Notes under the pieces: generated by a model
What the model saw: the letters and a program-made list of their open reading frames with translations, nothing else
Told to the model about the DNA's origin: nothing
Database searches by the model: none
In this document: one piece after another, positions 41,584 through 50,100 of the stretch
Layout of the letters: each line of letters opens with the position of its first letter
Position numbering within the stretch: position 1 is the stretch's first letter
Made by a program: the position numbers and the translations under genes
Source: Rufibacter sp. DG15C
GTDB taxonomy: Bacteria > Bacteroidota > Bacteroidia > Cytophagales > Hymenobacteraceae
Assembly: GCF_001577755.1 (NCBI RefSeq)
Contig: NZ_CP010776.1
Span: forward strand, 2,480,001-2,544,000
DNA: 64,000 bases
Direction: 5' to 3'

Positions 41584-41651
41584 TGAGTGATTGAGTGGTT
41601 AAATGAATGGGAATCTTTATTCTCCCATTCATTCAACCACTCAATCACTCA
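41584..41651. repeat. Long inverted repeat in the GNAT-argG spacer
   Basis: Arms of 29 bases (41584-41612 and 41623-41651) pair with one mismatch around a 10-base loop. The arms are built of TGAGTGATTGAG-like units, a third copy of which lies at 41545. The right arm contains the GNAT stop codon. In the message it would form a strong hairpin without a T run, so control or processing of the operon is possible. Confidence 0.8.
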
Positions 41652-42244
41652 TTGTCTTTGGCCGGAACGAAGAGCATGGCCGTGCAGAGGCAGTTGCTGC
41701 GGTCTTTGGCCGTGAGAATATCAAAGTTCACGCAGCTGCGGCAGCCTTTCCAGAACTCCTCGTCGTTGGTGAGCTCAGAATAGGTCACGGGACGGTAGCC
41801 CAGATCTGAGTTGATTTTCATCACCGCCAGCGCTGTGGTGAGCCCGAAGATTTTGGCATGCGGGTATTTGGTGCGGGAAAGCTCAAACACCTTTTCCTTG
41901 ATGCGCTTGGCCAAACCGCTTTTGCGCAGGTGCGGCGACACGATCAACCCGGAGTTGGCCACATACTCGCCGTGGCCCCAGGTTTCAATGTAGCAGAACC
42001 CAGCCCAGGCGCCTTGTGCGTCAAACGCGATGACGGCCTTACCTTCGGTCATTTTCTGAGCTACATATAGCGGTGAGCGTTTGGCAATGCCAGTGCCCCG
42101 CGCTTTGGCAGAGGCTTCCATCTCATCACAGATTTGCTGGGCGAAGGGGGTGTGCTCTTGTGAGGCTACCACCACTGTAAAATCAGGTTGTACTTCCATG
42201 AAGACAGGGGCAATAGGCAACGACTGTATAGCCGAAGCGTTCAT
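41645..42244 (-). CDS. GNAT N-acetyltransferase leading the arginine operon (candidate N-acetylglutamate synthase)
   Basis: I choose the start at 42244 (MNASAIQSL); 42199 (MEVQPDF) is also possible, while the longer frame adds a doubtful hydrophobic lead. The 199-residue protein has GNAT motif A in ANSGLIVSPHLRKSGLAKRIKEK, with the acetyl-CoA loop RKSGLA. The C-terminal end has four cysteines spaced CX2CX13CXC (CRSC then CLC), possibly a metal site. As first gene of an arginine operon that has no other argA or argJ, it may make N-acetylglutamate. The stop codon is within the inverted repeat before argG. Confidence 0.82.
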   Translation of the reverse strand: MNASAIQSLPIAPVFMEVQPDFTVVVASQEHTPFAQQICDEMEASAKARGTGIAKRSPLYVAQKMTEGKAVIAFDAQGAWAGFCYIETWGHGEYVANSGLIVSPHLRKSGLAKRIKEKVFELSRTKYPHAKIFGLTTALAVMKINSDLGYRPVTYSELTNDEEFWKGCRSCVNFDILTAKDRSNCLCTAMLFVPAKDNE

Positions 42245-42325
42245 ACGCAATGGTATTAAAATTGATAAATAGAAGAATAAGAGAAATCCTTGCAGCCGCA
42301 GTTTTAGACGGGCATAAAGGGGCAT

Positions 42326-42687
42326 CCGGTATGGTTACGCTTAGTAACCTGGGCCATCCGGTGGCCTAGCGCCTGGATCGGGTAGGAGTAAAGGCAGATA
42401 TAAAAACTGCTCTGGAAAGAACAGAAAAAAGCGCACCCCCTGTTGAGGAGTGTTTTACCGTTGCGGGCACAACTGATAAAATAGACTTTTTTTTCATTTA
42501 GGTAATTGAAGCTAAAGAGCAGAATGCTCTGTTGCGTAAAGTTTTCAGATAAAAAATGAGAATTGCAAAATCTTAGTTCATTTTTCCAGTGTTAGTCCAC
42601 ATTATGTGAGTTAGGTTTTACTAAATGTGGAAGGAGTACAATTCTGGAGTTTAACCTTGATTGTAAAATTAGGATAGGGGTTAAAAG
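42326..42687. other. Upstream region of the arginine operon; no gene seen
   Basis: This 360-base region lies between the arginine operon start and the SusD terminator. I see no open frame. A small hairpin (GGTTAC with GTAACC near 42335-42351) sits in the presumed leader. I could not identify an arginine operator or a convincing promoter box. Confidence 0.4.
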
Positions 42688-42716
42688 CAAAGAGCCAAGC
42701 ATTGCCTGGCTCTTTG
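42688..42716 (-). terminator. Rho-independent terminator of the SusCD pair
   Basis: Stem CAAAGAGCCA against TGGCTCTTTG with a 9-base loop, 24 bases past the SusD stop; on the minus strand it is followed by a short T run. Confidence 0.78.
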
Positions 42717-42740
42717 AAAACTAAAAAGAATTTTGATGGA

Positions 42741-44267
42741 CTAGTTTACATCCCACCAAACTCTTGATGTATTAGTGTTGGTAGCAGGAGTAAGACCTTT
42801 GATACCTCCAGCTAAACCATCTCTGTTTAGAGTAGATTCGTTAGTTGGATAAATGTATCTAGTTACAATCTTGCCATCGTTTAAAGCATCAGTAGCAGGT
42901 TGAAGGTTTGGATAACCTGTTCTTCTCCACTCAGCCCATGCATCAAATGCATTTGGAAATAAAGCTTTCCATTTTTCTTCGGCAATTACTTGAAGCATTC
43001 CACCAGGGACAGTAAGTGCGTCAGCAAGTCTTGCAGTAGCATAAGCAGGACCTGCCTCACTGATGTTACTGATCTTAGTAACTTCTGCAGCTGTTAAAGT
43101 TCTAGCCTTATCAATTGATTTAGTTTCCCAAGATTCAAAAGAAAGTTCTATTCCTTTACGAAGCATTGTTGCTGCTACCTCATTTGTCCAGCCGCGTTGT
43201 GCAGCTTCAGCTCTGTTAAGGTAGGTATAAGAAGCAGTCATCAATGGAAGTGAAGCAGTTGCATTCCAAACGTAGTTGGCATTTACTTTAGATCTGCCAG
43301 CACCAGTCTCATTAGCATATCCATATGGAATACCTTCAATGGTAGCACTTGTAGCAAATACCTTAAGTCTATCATCAACGGTTCTGTTAGAAGTTGGGTT
43401 TAAGCCTGCATCTCCTTGGAAAGCGTCAACAAACTCACCTGATAAACCATAGTCAGCTCTTCTGTTTGGAGCAAAAGGATTTTGGTACGCGGCAACACTT
43501 TCGTATTTGAACCAAGCCTCTTCGCTTACTTCATCAATTACTCCACCTGGATTGGTCAAGGCTTCATTGAATACAGCAACTGCATCAATAGAAGTTTTTG
43601 AGTCAACTCCAGAAAGCTGCATTGCAACTTGAAGCAATACAGAGTTTGCTAGTTTTCTCCAGTTAGTAACATTACCATTGTAATACAAGTCACCAATAGG
43701 AGCTCTACCTGAATTAAGCATATCTCTACCAGTGGTAAGATCCTTAATGATAGCTTGGTAGATTTTCTCCTGTGAATCATAAGCAGGAGTTAGGTTTTCT
43801 AACCCTTTGAATGCTTCTGAATATGGAACATCACCCCAAGTATCAGTTAATCTTTTTAGAACAATAGCTCTAAAAATCATAGCTATACCAGCTTGGTTTG
43901 CAGGATCACCTTGATTCAACAATGCAGGAGAGTGATTTGCCTCGTTCATGTTAAATTCTATAACAGTATTCAAGTTTGGAAGAATACGGGTATAGTAGTT
44001 AGCCCAAGAAGCAGGAGACTCTGCATACAACATCTCATCCGTGTAGGTGATCTGTGATTGATATTGCACGTACAAAGTTGGGTTTAAGAAACCTTCTCTG
44101 CCTGTCTGAGTAGCAAAAGTCTGCATAGCACCCGATAACAAACCTGCAGGATAAACCTCCTGAGGACCATTAGGGTTTTCATTCATATCTCCAAAGTCTA
44201 CCGTATCGCAAGAAACAACACTTTGCGCTAGAGCTAAACTTAGAAGTACATATACAATTTTTTTCAT
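42741..44267 (-). CDS. SusD/RagB-like nutrient-binding outer-membrane lipoprotein
   Basis: The 508-residue protein starts with a lipoprotein signal (MKKIVYVLLSLALAQSVVSC) whose cysteine is the lipid site. It is of the SusD_2-like group: NENPNGPQEV follows closely, then an RGY-like segment AIVLKRLTDTWGDVPYSEAF that is a family hallmark. The C-terminal part has AEEKWKALFPNAFDAWAEWRRTGYP, the SusD-family end. Together with SusC (12 bases upstream on the same strand) it should capture a substrate and hand it to the TonB-linked channel. No glycan-degrading genes are near, and the substrate could be a peptide. The pair is AT-rich. Confidence 0.93.
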   Translation of the reverse strand: MKKIVYVLLSLALAQSVVSCDTVDFGDMNENPNGPQEVYPAGLLSGAMQTFATQTGREGFLNPTLYVQYQSQITYTDEMLYAESPASWANYYTRILPNLNTVIEFNMNEANHSPALLNQGDPANQAGIAMIFRAIVLKRLTDTWGDVPYSEAFKGLENLTPAYDSQEKIYQAIIKDLTTGRDMLNSGRAPIGDLYYNGNVTNWRKLANSVLLQVAMQLSGVDSKTSIDAVAVFNEALTNPGGVIDEVSEEAWFKYESVAAYQNPFAPNRRADYGLSGEFVDAFQGDAGLNPTSNRTVDDRLKVFATSATIEGIPYGYANETGAGRSKVNANYVWNATASLPLMTASYTYLNRAEAAQRGWTNEVAATMLRKGIELSFESWETKSIDKARTLTAAEVTKISNISEAGPAYATARLADALTVPGGMLQVIAEEKWKALFPNAFDAWAEWRRTGYPNLQPATDALNDGKIVTRYIYPTNESTLNRDGLAGGIKGLTPATNTNTSRVWWDVN

Positions 44268-44278
44268 TTTTGTTGAAT

Positions 44279-47200
44279 TTAGAACGTTAATCTAACATTT
44301 ACACCGTAGCTTCTGGTTCCTGGTAATTGAGAGTTCTCACCAAAGGTGTTGGACAACTCAGATGGATCCCAACGGTTTTTGTTATCATCAGCAACAGAGA
44401 TCAACCATAGGTTTCTACCTACTAATCCAATAGTTGCTCCTTTAACAAATTTGTTCTTCAGGATTCCCTCTTTCAAGAAACCAGAGAAGTCATATGATAA
44501 ATTAACATCTCTTAGTTTAAGGTAGCTAGCATCATGGATAAATGGCTCAGCTAACGTATTTGCTTGGAACTGCATGAAATAAGTCATTGCATCTACATAC
44601 GTGTCAACTTTAGTTCCATCAGCTTTCACACCTACAACGTGTACTCCACCACCTTCAGCAACATCATCACGTACGTTTTTACCTCTATCGTTCATAGCAG
44701 CAGTTTCTTCTGTCAAGCCAGAATAACCACCCCATTGTTCAGTTAGAGAGAAGAATTTACCACCTTTCTGGAAGTCAATTGCTGCAGTAAGTGACAAACC
44801 TTTGTAGCTGATTCTGTTTAAGAAACCACCAGTAAAGTCTGGAAGTACAGTTCCGAAATATTTGTTATCCTCAACTTCATAAAGGCCATTCTCCTGAACG
44901 ATTCTGTTTCCAGCATCATCAGTAGCATAACCTCTACCTCTTAATTGACCCCAGTTGTTGCCTAACTCGTGTACAACAGTTACATAGTTCCAGTCATCGC
45001 TTCCACCAGGAGCAGAGATTGCCTGAAGACCATCTGGAAGTGCATCTACTGTAGTTCTGTTTCTAGCATAGTTAACAAGTAGGTTCCAGTTAAAACCGCT
45101 TTCTGTTCTGATGATGTCACCATCTAAAGCAAGTTCAATACCTTTTCTAGAAGAAGAACCTGCGTTAGTTAAGAATTGGCTATAACCTGTCGTTTGAGAG
45201 ATACTTACAGGGATGATTTCATCATCTCTTTTCTCATTGTAATACGTCAAACTGAAACCAATTCTATTGTTGATAAACTTAAGGTCAATACCTGCTTCAA
45301 ATGAAGAGTTGATGGCTGGTACAAGGTTTGGATCAACTAACAAAGTACGGCTGTAAACCAATAGATCTGTTCCACCAAATGGTTGAGGTCCAGTTCCGTA
45401 AGCAGGGTTGATTCTTTGAGCTGGTAAGTCATTACCAACTTGTGCCCAACCTGCTCTTAATTTACCAAATGACAAGGCATTGATTCCTTTCATTACATCA
45501 AGCTCTGTGAAAATAAAGCTTGCTCCTACACCAGGGTAACCGTATCCATTTTTGTTTGAAGGTAAGGCTGAGCTATAGTCTCTTCTGTAGCTAAAGTCCA
45601 AATAAGCCATGTCTCTGAAACCAAAGTTGGCGTTACCGTAGACGCTATTCACCTGCTTCTTGCTGATGTTTGTCTGAGCTACCGGTACAATACCTGCGTT
45701 ACCGAAGGTATACAAATCTGGAATGATCAAGCCACCAGTGTTAGCGTTTACGTTCATGCGAGAGGAGAAGCTAGAGTAGTCTTCTCTTCTGATGTTACCA
45801 CCAACAAATGCAGTTAGCTCAAAATCTCCAAAATTGTTTTCATATCTCAAATCAGAGCTGAAGTTGTTTTCTGTGCTTGTAATCTCTGTTCTACCAAAGC
45901 CGTTAATCCACGGGTTATAAGCATCTGGTGCTGCAGAGTTAGCCAAAGAGAACGGGAAATACTCTTCAAAACGGTAGTTTGTAGCTGTTCTTGCCGCAGT
46001 GGCAGTAACTTTCCAATGGTCAGTTAGGCTATAAGCAGTTGACAAGCTACCAGTCAGGTTGTTATTGTTTCTGATTTGCTGATGCGCATCAAGGTAGGTG
46101 TAAGGGTTAAACCAGAAAGCTGGTTTCTCATAAAATCCACCCAACGTATAATAGTCAGGTCCCCACCAGTTCCAAGAAGCAGAATAACCATTAAGAGTTT
46201 TTAAATCTTTCAACTCTCTTAGTTTCTCAATTTCAACGTTTCTGTTAAACCAAGAGTTGAATGATCCAGAAGTTTGGTTACTGTAATCATCCGCTTGGTC
46301 ACCTCTGATTCTAGAAGTAGTATAACGTAAATTGGCATCTACTCTCAACTTAGGTGTTACTTCATACCCAAATGCAGTAGAAAGGAAGTGTTTCTGTAAG
46401 TCAGTTGAAGGAGTAATACCTTGCTGATCTAGGTTAGTGTAGGCTACACGAGCATTGAATTTGTCTGTGCTACCTCCAAAAGAGATAGTATTCTTTTTTG
46501 ACAAGGCAACATCATAGAAGTTTTTGATGTTGTCTGGCTGAGCCTCATATCTTGCGGTTTTACCGTAATATGGGTTAGGATTCTCAGCAGTTCCTGGCCA
46601 CCATGCATACCATGGAACGTACTCTTGGCCATCAAATTTAGGACCCCAGCTTTCATCTGCATAGTTGTTGTCAAACAACAAATAGCGTTTGCCGTCAAAT
46701 ACTTTCCACTCTTCTGGATAAGCATCAGCTTCAAAATCAAAAGTTCCAAATGAAGCATCACCTTCATAACCACCACCATATTGGTTTTGGTATTTAGGAA
46801 GATAAGCAACTCTGTCCCATGTAGCTGAACCAACATATTCAACTGACAATCCGCCAGTGCCTTTTTTAGTAGTGATTACAACCACACCTGCCTCAGCTCT
46901 TTGACCATAAAGGGACGTTGCGTTTGGCCCTTTTAGAACGTTAACAGACTCAACGTTCTCCATGTCTACATCATTTGGGTCTGCCACAGGCACACCATCC
47001 ACAACGTAAAGAGGATCCAAGTCAGAAGTTAATGAGATAGCACCTCTAATACGGATTTTGCCAAATTGTCCAAGTTTAGAACCTGCTTGTCCATTTATCT
47101 GAACACCTGCAACTTTACCAGCAAGAGCATCTTTGATGTTGTTGTTCTGAGTAATGTTAAGGTCTTCTGCTTTTACTTCTTGTGTAGCATAAGTAACAGT

Positions 47201-47554
47201 TCTAGCTTCTCTCTCAATGCCAAGAGCTGTTACCACTACTTCTTGTAAAACCTTGGTGTCAGTAGCCAAAGCAACGTTGATAGTAGTAGAGTTACCTACT
47301 GCGCGTTCCTGAGCAACATATCCAATGTAATTGAATACCAAAGTGGCGTTGCCTGCTGGAATAGATAACTGGAAGTTACCATTCGCATCAGTGGAGGCGC
47401 CATTAGACGTGCCCTTCACCAAAACGGTAACACCTGGCAACCCTTCGTTGTTGCCAGCATCTGTCACCCTTCCTGTGATAGTCCTATTTTGTGCCATTGC
47501 TTCGTTAAGAAGCACAGACAACAAGAAAAGACTTAAGAGTAAGATTTTTTTCAT
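44279..47554 (-). CDS. SusC/RagA family TonB-linked outer-membrane channel
   Basis: The 1091-residue protein has a signal peptide (MKKILLLSLFLLSVLLNEAMAQ) and a carboxypeptidase-like domain (NRTITGRVTDAGNNEGLPGV, residues 22-110). The plug (residues 115-230) has the SusC phrase SLYGQRAEAGVVVITTKKG, and the rest is a large barrel ending with GENSQLPGTRSYGVNVRLTF. It forms the channel of the SusCD pair; the SusD gene follows 12 bases later. The codon choice is AT-rich (TCT, GTA, AGA), unlike the GC-richer neighbours, either from recent transfer or from strong expression. The ligand cannot be deduced. Confidence 0.94.
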   Translation of the reverse strand: MKKILLLSLFLLSVLLNEAMAQNRTITGRVTDAGNNEGLPGVTVLVKGTSNGASTDANGNFQLSIPAGNATLVFNYIGYVAQERAVGNSTTINVALATDTKVLQEVVVTALGIEREARTVTYATQEVKAEDLNITQNNNIKDALAGKVAGVQINGQAGSKLGQFGKIRIRGAISLTSDLDPLYVVDGVPVADPNDVDMENVESVNVLKGPNATSLYGQRAEAGVVVITTKKGTGGLSVEYVGSATWDRVAYLPKYQNQYGGGYEGDASFGTFDFEADAYPEEWKVFDGKRYLLFDNNYADESWGPKFDGQEYVPWYAWWPGTAENPNPYYGKTARYEAQPDNIKNFYDVALSKKNTISFGGSTDKFNARVAYTNLDQQGITPSTDLQKHFLSTAFGYEVTPKLRVDANLRYTTSRIRGDQADDYSNQTSGSFNSWFNRNVEIEKLRELKDLKTLNGYSASWNWWGPDYYTLGGFYEKPAFWFNPYTYLDAHQQIRNNNNLTGSLSTAYSLTDHWKVTATAARTATNYRFEEYFPFSLANSAAPDAYNPWINGFGRTEITSTENNFSSDLRYENNFGDFELTAFVGGNIRREDYSSFSSRMNVNANTGGLIIPDLYTFGNAGIVPVAQTNISKKQVNSVYGNANFGFRDMAYLDFSYRRDYSSALPSNKNGYGYPGVGASFIFTELDVMKGINALSFGKLRAGWAQVGNDLPAQRINPAYGTGPQPFGGTDLLVYSRTLLVDPNLVPAINSSFEAGIDLKFINNRIGFSLTYYNEKRDDEIIPVSISQTTGYSQFLTNAGSSSRKGIELALDGDIIRTESGFNWNLLVNYARNRTTVDALPDGLQAISAPGGSDDWNYVTVVHELGNNWGQLRGRGYATDDAGNRIVQENGLYEVEDNKYFGTVLPDFTGGFLNRISYKGLSLTAAIDFQKGGKFFSLTEQWGGYSGLTEETAAMNDRGKNVRDDVAEGGGVHVVGVKADGTKVDTYVDAMTYFMQFQANTLAEPFIHDASYLKLRDVNLSYDFSGFLKEGILKNKFVKGATIGLVGRNLWLISVADDNKNRWDPSELSNTFGENSQLPGTRSYGVNVRLTF

Positions 47555-48081
47555 GTTGGTTTGGTTTAATGGTTTGTGTAAATAAATGAATGGTTAATGA
47601 TAAGAAGAATTCACCTAAAACAAAAATTTTCTGGTAAATCCTTTGGCGGAGCGTGGTTGTTTGTGGCGAATATTCTGAAATGAGATGTGATTTGCCTGGT
47701 ATTTTAATTAAGCCTTTAATTAAAAAGAAAATTGAATTGTAACTACGCTAAACTTTAGAAAGTCTGACAACAGATCCAGAAATATACAAAATTTGTATTA
47801 TAGGGGTAAAACGGCTCTTTGCTTGCTTGAGGGTAAAATCGGATTGGTTAGGTATAATACAATCTTAGTTCTATCTAATGAACAACCTCGGATTAGGAAA
47901 GGTAAGTAGTGGGAGGGAAGGGCGAAGTAAAGCGGGTACAGTTTATGATTTTGTATTTTACATAATATTTATTCTAAAATTGTTTTAACATTTAAGAATA
48001 AATTCGCTAATTGTTTTTGTAAAATCAATGTTTTATTAAACGAATTACTAGGTAAATAGTTTGTAATTAATTGTAAATAAA
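47555..48081. other. AT-rich upstream region of SusCD; no gene seen
   Basis: This 530-base gap is very AT-rich and holds no open frame of note. It must include the SusCD promoter, but I found no good TANNTTTG box on the minus strand. A few short AT palindromes (for example TTAATTAA) occur. No palindrome copy of the dispersed family lies here. Confidence 0.4.
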
Positions 48082-48125
48082 AATGCCTTAATTAAACATA
48101 ATATATTATGTTTAATTAAGGCATT
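48082..48125 (-). terminator. Perfect 44-base palindrome acting as terminator
   Basis: Two 22-base arms (AATGCCTTAATTAAACATAATA and its complement) without a loop. On the minus strand it is followed by TTTATTT, 17 bases past the stop of the ABC gene. The all-AT middle and absence of any loop base are unusual for a terminator. Confidence 0.7.
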
Positions 48126-48142
48126 AACTATAGCTTGTTTAT

Positions 48143-49963
48143 CTACCTGTGGTCAAACTGAAGACGTAGCAGATTGGCATACATGCCGTTAGGGTCTGAG
48201 GAAAGCTGGTCATGAGTGCCTTGTTCTGCAATCTGGCCCTTATCAATCACCAAAATCTTGTCTACTTTCCTGATGGTAGCTAACCTGTGCGCGATAATTA
48301 TGGTGGTTCTGTTCTTCATTAATTCATCCATAGCCTCTTGCACTAATTTCTCAGATTCAGAATCAAGAGAGCTCGTAGCTTCATCTAGAATTAAAATAGC
48401 CGGATTCTTTAAAATAGCTCTGGCAATGGCCACGCGTTGGCGCTGACCACCAGATAATTTAATGCCGCGCTCACCCACTACGGTATCAAAAGCCTCTGGG
48501 AATGACTGGATGAATTGAAGGGCATTCGCTTTTTGAGCGGCTTCCCAAATTTCTTCCTCAGTAGCGTCTGGCCGGCCGTAAGCAATATTCTCCCGGATGG
48601 TACCCCCAAATAAAAGTATTTCTTGCGGCACGATGCCAATGTTATGGCGCAGTTCATGTAAAGGCAATGAGGCAATGTTTCTGCCGTCCAAAGAAATAGT
48701 GCCTTGGTCAACCGCATAAAACTTCATGAGCAATTGCACAATGGTAGATTTACCGGCACCGCTTGGTCCAACCAAGGCAATCTTCTCACCAGCCGCAATT
48801 TCAAAATCAATGTTCTGTAACACTGCCAAGTCTGGCCGGGTAGGGTAGGAGAAGCCCACATGGTTGTAAGAAACGTGTCCATCCAGTCGCAATTGGGGAG
48901 GCGTAGTCATTTCTAGTTCTGGCTGCTCTGTTTCCTGCTCCAGGATTTCCAGAATTCGTTCAGAGGCTCCAATAGAAACCTGCACTTTGGCGTACAAATC
49001 TCCCAGCCCCGCCACCGAAGCGCCAATAAACGTAGTGTACAGGATAAAGGAGGTCAATTGACCTATGGTTAGTTCACCGCGCTGCACCAAGGTGGCGCCG
49101 TACCAGATCACCAAAATGATGCCGCCAAACAAGCCCACAATAATAAAGGAGATAAAGGCCCCCCGGTAGAAAGATGTGCTGATGGCCGTCTTCACAGATT
49201 TGCTGAGAGCGTTACCGTATCTTCTAATTTCAAACAACTCGTTGGTAAAGGCCTTCACCACTTGAATGGCTTGCAAGGTCTCTTCTACAATCACATTGGT
49301 AGAAGCCAGCTCATCCTGCGTTTTCCTGGAAAGCTTCTTCAGCTTTTTGCCAAAGACCATGGCCAGAATGATAAGCAATGGGAAGGTGGCCAGCATGAAA
49401 AAGGACAGCTTCACAGAGATGTACATGATAAAGCCAATGCCTACCAATAAGGTGGTTACCTGCCTGAACAATTCTGCCAGCGTGATGGAAAAGCCGTCTT
49501 GGATATAACTCACGTCTGAGGTGATGCGGCTGGTGATTTCGCCTACGCGGCGCTGCTCATAGAACGTGATGGGCAGCCCCATGAACTTGGAGTACAGGCT
49601 TCTTCTAATGTCTGCGATGGAGTTCTCACTAACCTGCGCAAAGAAGTACACTCTGAAAAACGAGAAAATCCCCTGCAAGAGAATTACGCCAAATAAAACC
49701 AGCGCGATGGTGTCTAAGTCTTGGGTAAAGAAGTTGGCATTGCCCACTGCGGCATCCAAGAGAATGCCGGTCACGGCCGGAAACGCCATGAACGTCAAAC
49801 TGGAGAAAAGCAGGAAGATAAGGCCAATGATGAAATTGCGCTTGTAAGGAAGCACGAACCGGAAGATGCTCAAGCCCCGACGAAGATTCTCTTTGTTCAG
49901 TTTTGCCTTGCCCTCTGTCTCAGGTCCTGAAGCCGTGCCTGGCCCAAATCCGCGTTTTGCCAT
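48143..49963 (-). CDS. MsbA-like ABC exporter (fused permease and ATPase)
   Basis: I place the start at 49963 (MAKRGFGPGTASG), giving 606 residues. The permease part (residues 25-330, six membrane helices) is followed by an ATPase with Walker A GPSGAGKSTIVQLL, signature LSGGQRQRVAIARAI, Walker B AILILDEATSSLDSES and H-loop IIIAHRLAT. The protein should form a homodimer that exports a lipid or hydrophobic compound across the inner membrane. The MsbA-like class is certain; lipid A transport is only a guess. The gene has its own terminator and an upstream palindrome copy. Confidence 0.93.
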   Translation of the reverse strand: MAKRGFGPGTASGPETEGKAKLNKENLRRGLSIFRFVLPYKRNFIIGLIFLLFSSLTFMAFPAVTGILLDAAVGNANFFTQDLDTIALVLFGVILLQGIFSFFRVYFFAQVSENSIADIRRSLYSKFMGLPITFYEQRRVGEITSRITSDVSYIQDGFSITLAELFRQVTTLLVGIGFIMYISVKLSFFMLATFPLLIILAMVFGKKLKKLSRKTQDELASTNVIVEETLQAIQVVKAFTNELFEIRRYGNALSKSVKTAISTSFYRGAFISFIIVGLFGGIILVIWYGATLVQRGELTIGQLTSFILYTTFIGASVAGLGDLYAKVQVSIGASERILEILEQETEQPELEMTTPPQLRLDGHVSYNHVGFSYPTRPDLAVLQNIDFEIAAGEKIALVGPSGAGKSTIVQLLMKFYAVDQGTISLDGRNIASLPLHELRHNIGIVPQEILLFGGTIRENIAYGRPDATEEEIWEAAQKANALQFIQSFPEAFDTVVGERGIKLSGGQRQRVAIARAILKNPAILILDEATSSLDSESEKLVQEAMDELMKNRTTIIIAHRLATIRKVDKILVIDKGQIAEQGTHDQLSSDPNGMYANLLRLQFDHR

Positions 49964-50002
49964 GTAATACTTAAGAGTAAAAGAATTGGTGGCTGCTGGA
50001 GG

Positions 50003-50040
50003 CGTTTTCGGCCTGATTTCCGGAAAATAGCCCAAAAACG
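50003..50040. repeat. Intergenic palindromic repeat, copy 20
   Basis: GCGTTTTCGGCCTGATTTC with GGAAAATAGCCCAAAAACG. It lies between the first symporter and the ABC gene start. Confidence 0.8.
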
Positions 50041-50100
50041 GGCCGTCCATCCAGACACAGCAACTCGCAAAGGTAGAGAATCCTATTGATTTGCCACAAA

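Noticed and set aside
42245-42687. Arginine-responsive riboswitch or ArgR box upstream of the operon
   Set aside because: I could only find a weak small hairpin and no recognisable operator pattern.
47555-48081. Origin of replication in the AT-rich gap
   Set aside because: No dnaA gene or cluster of DnaA boxes is visible; AT-richness alone is not enough.
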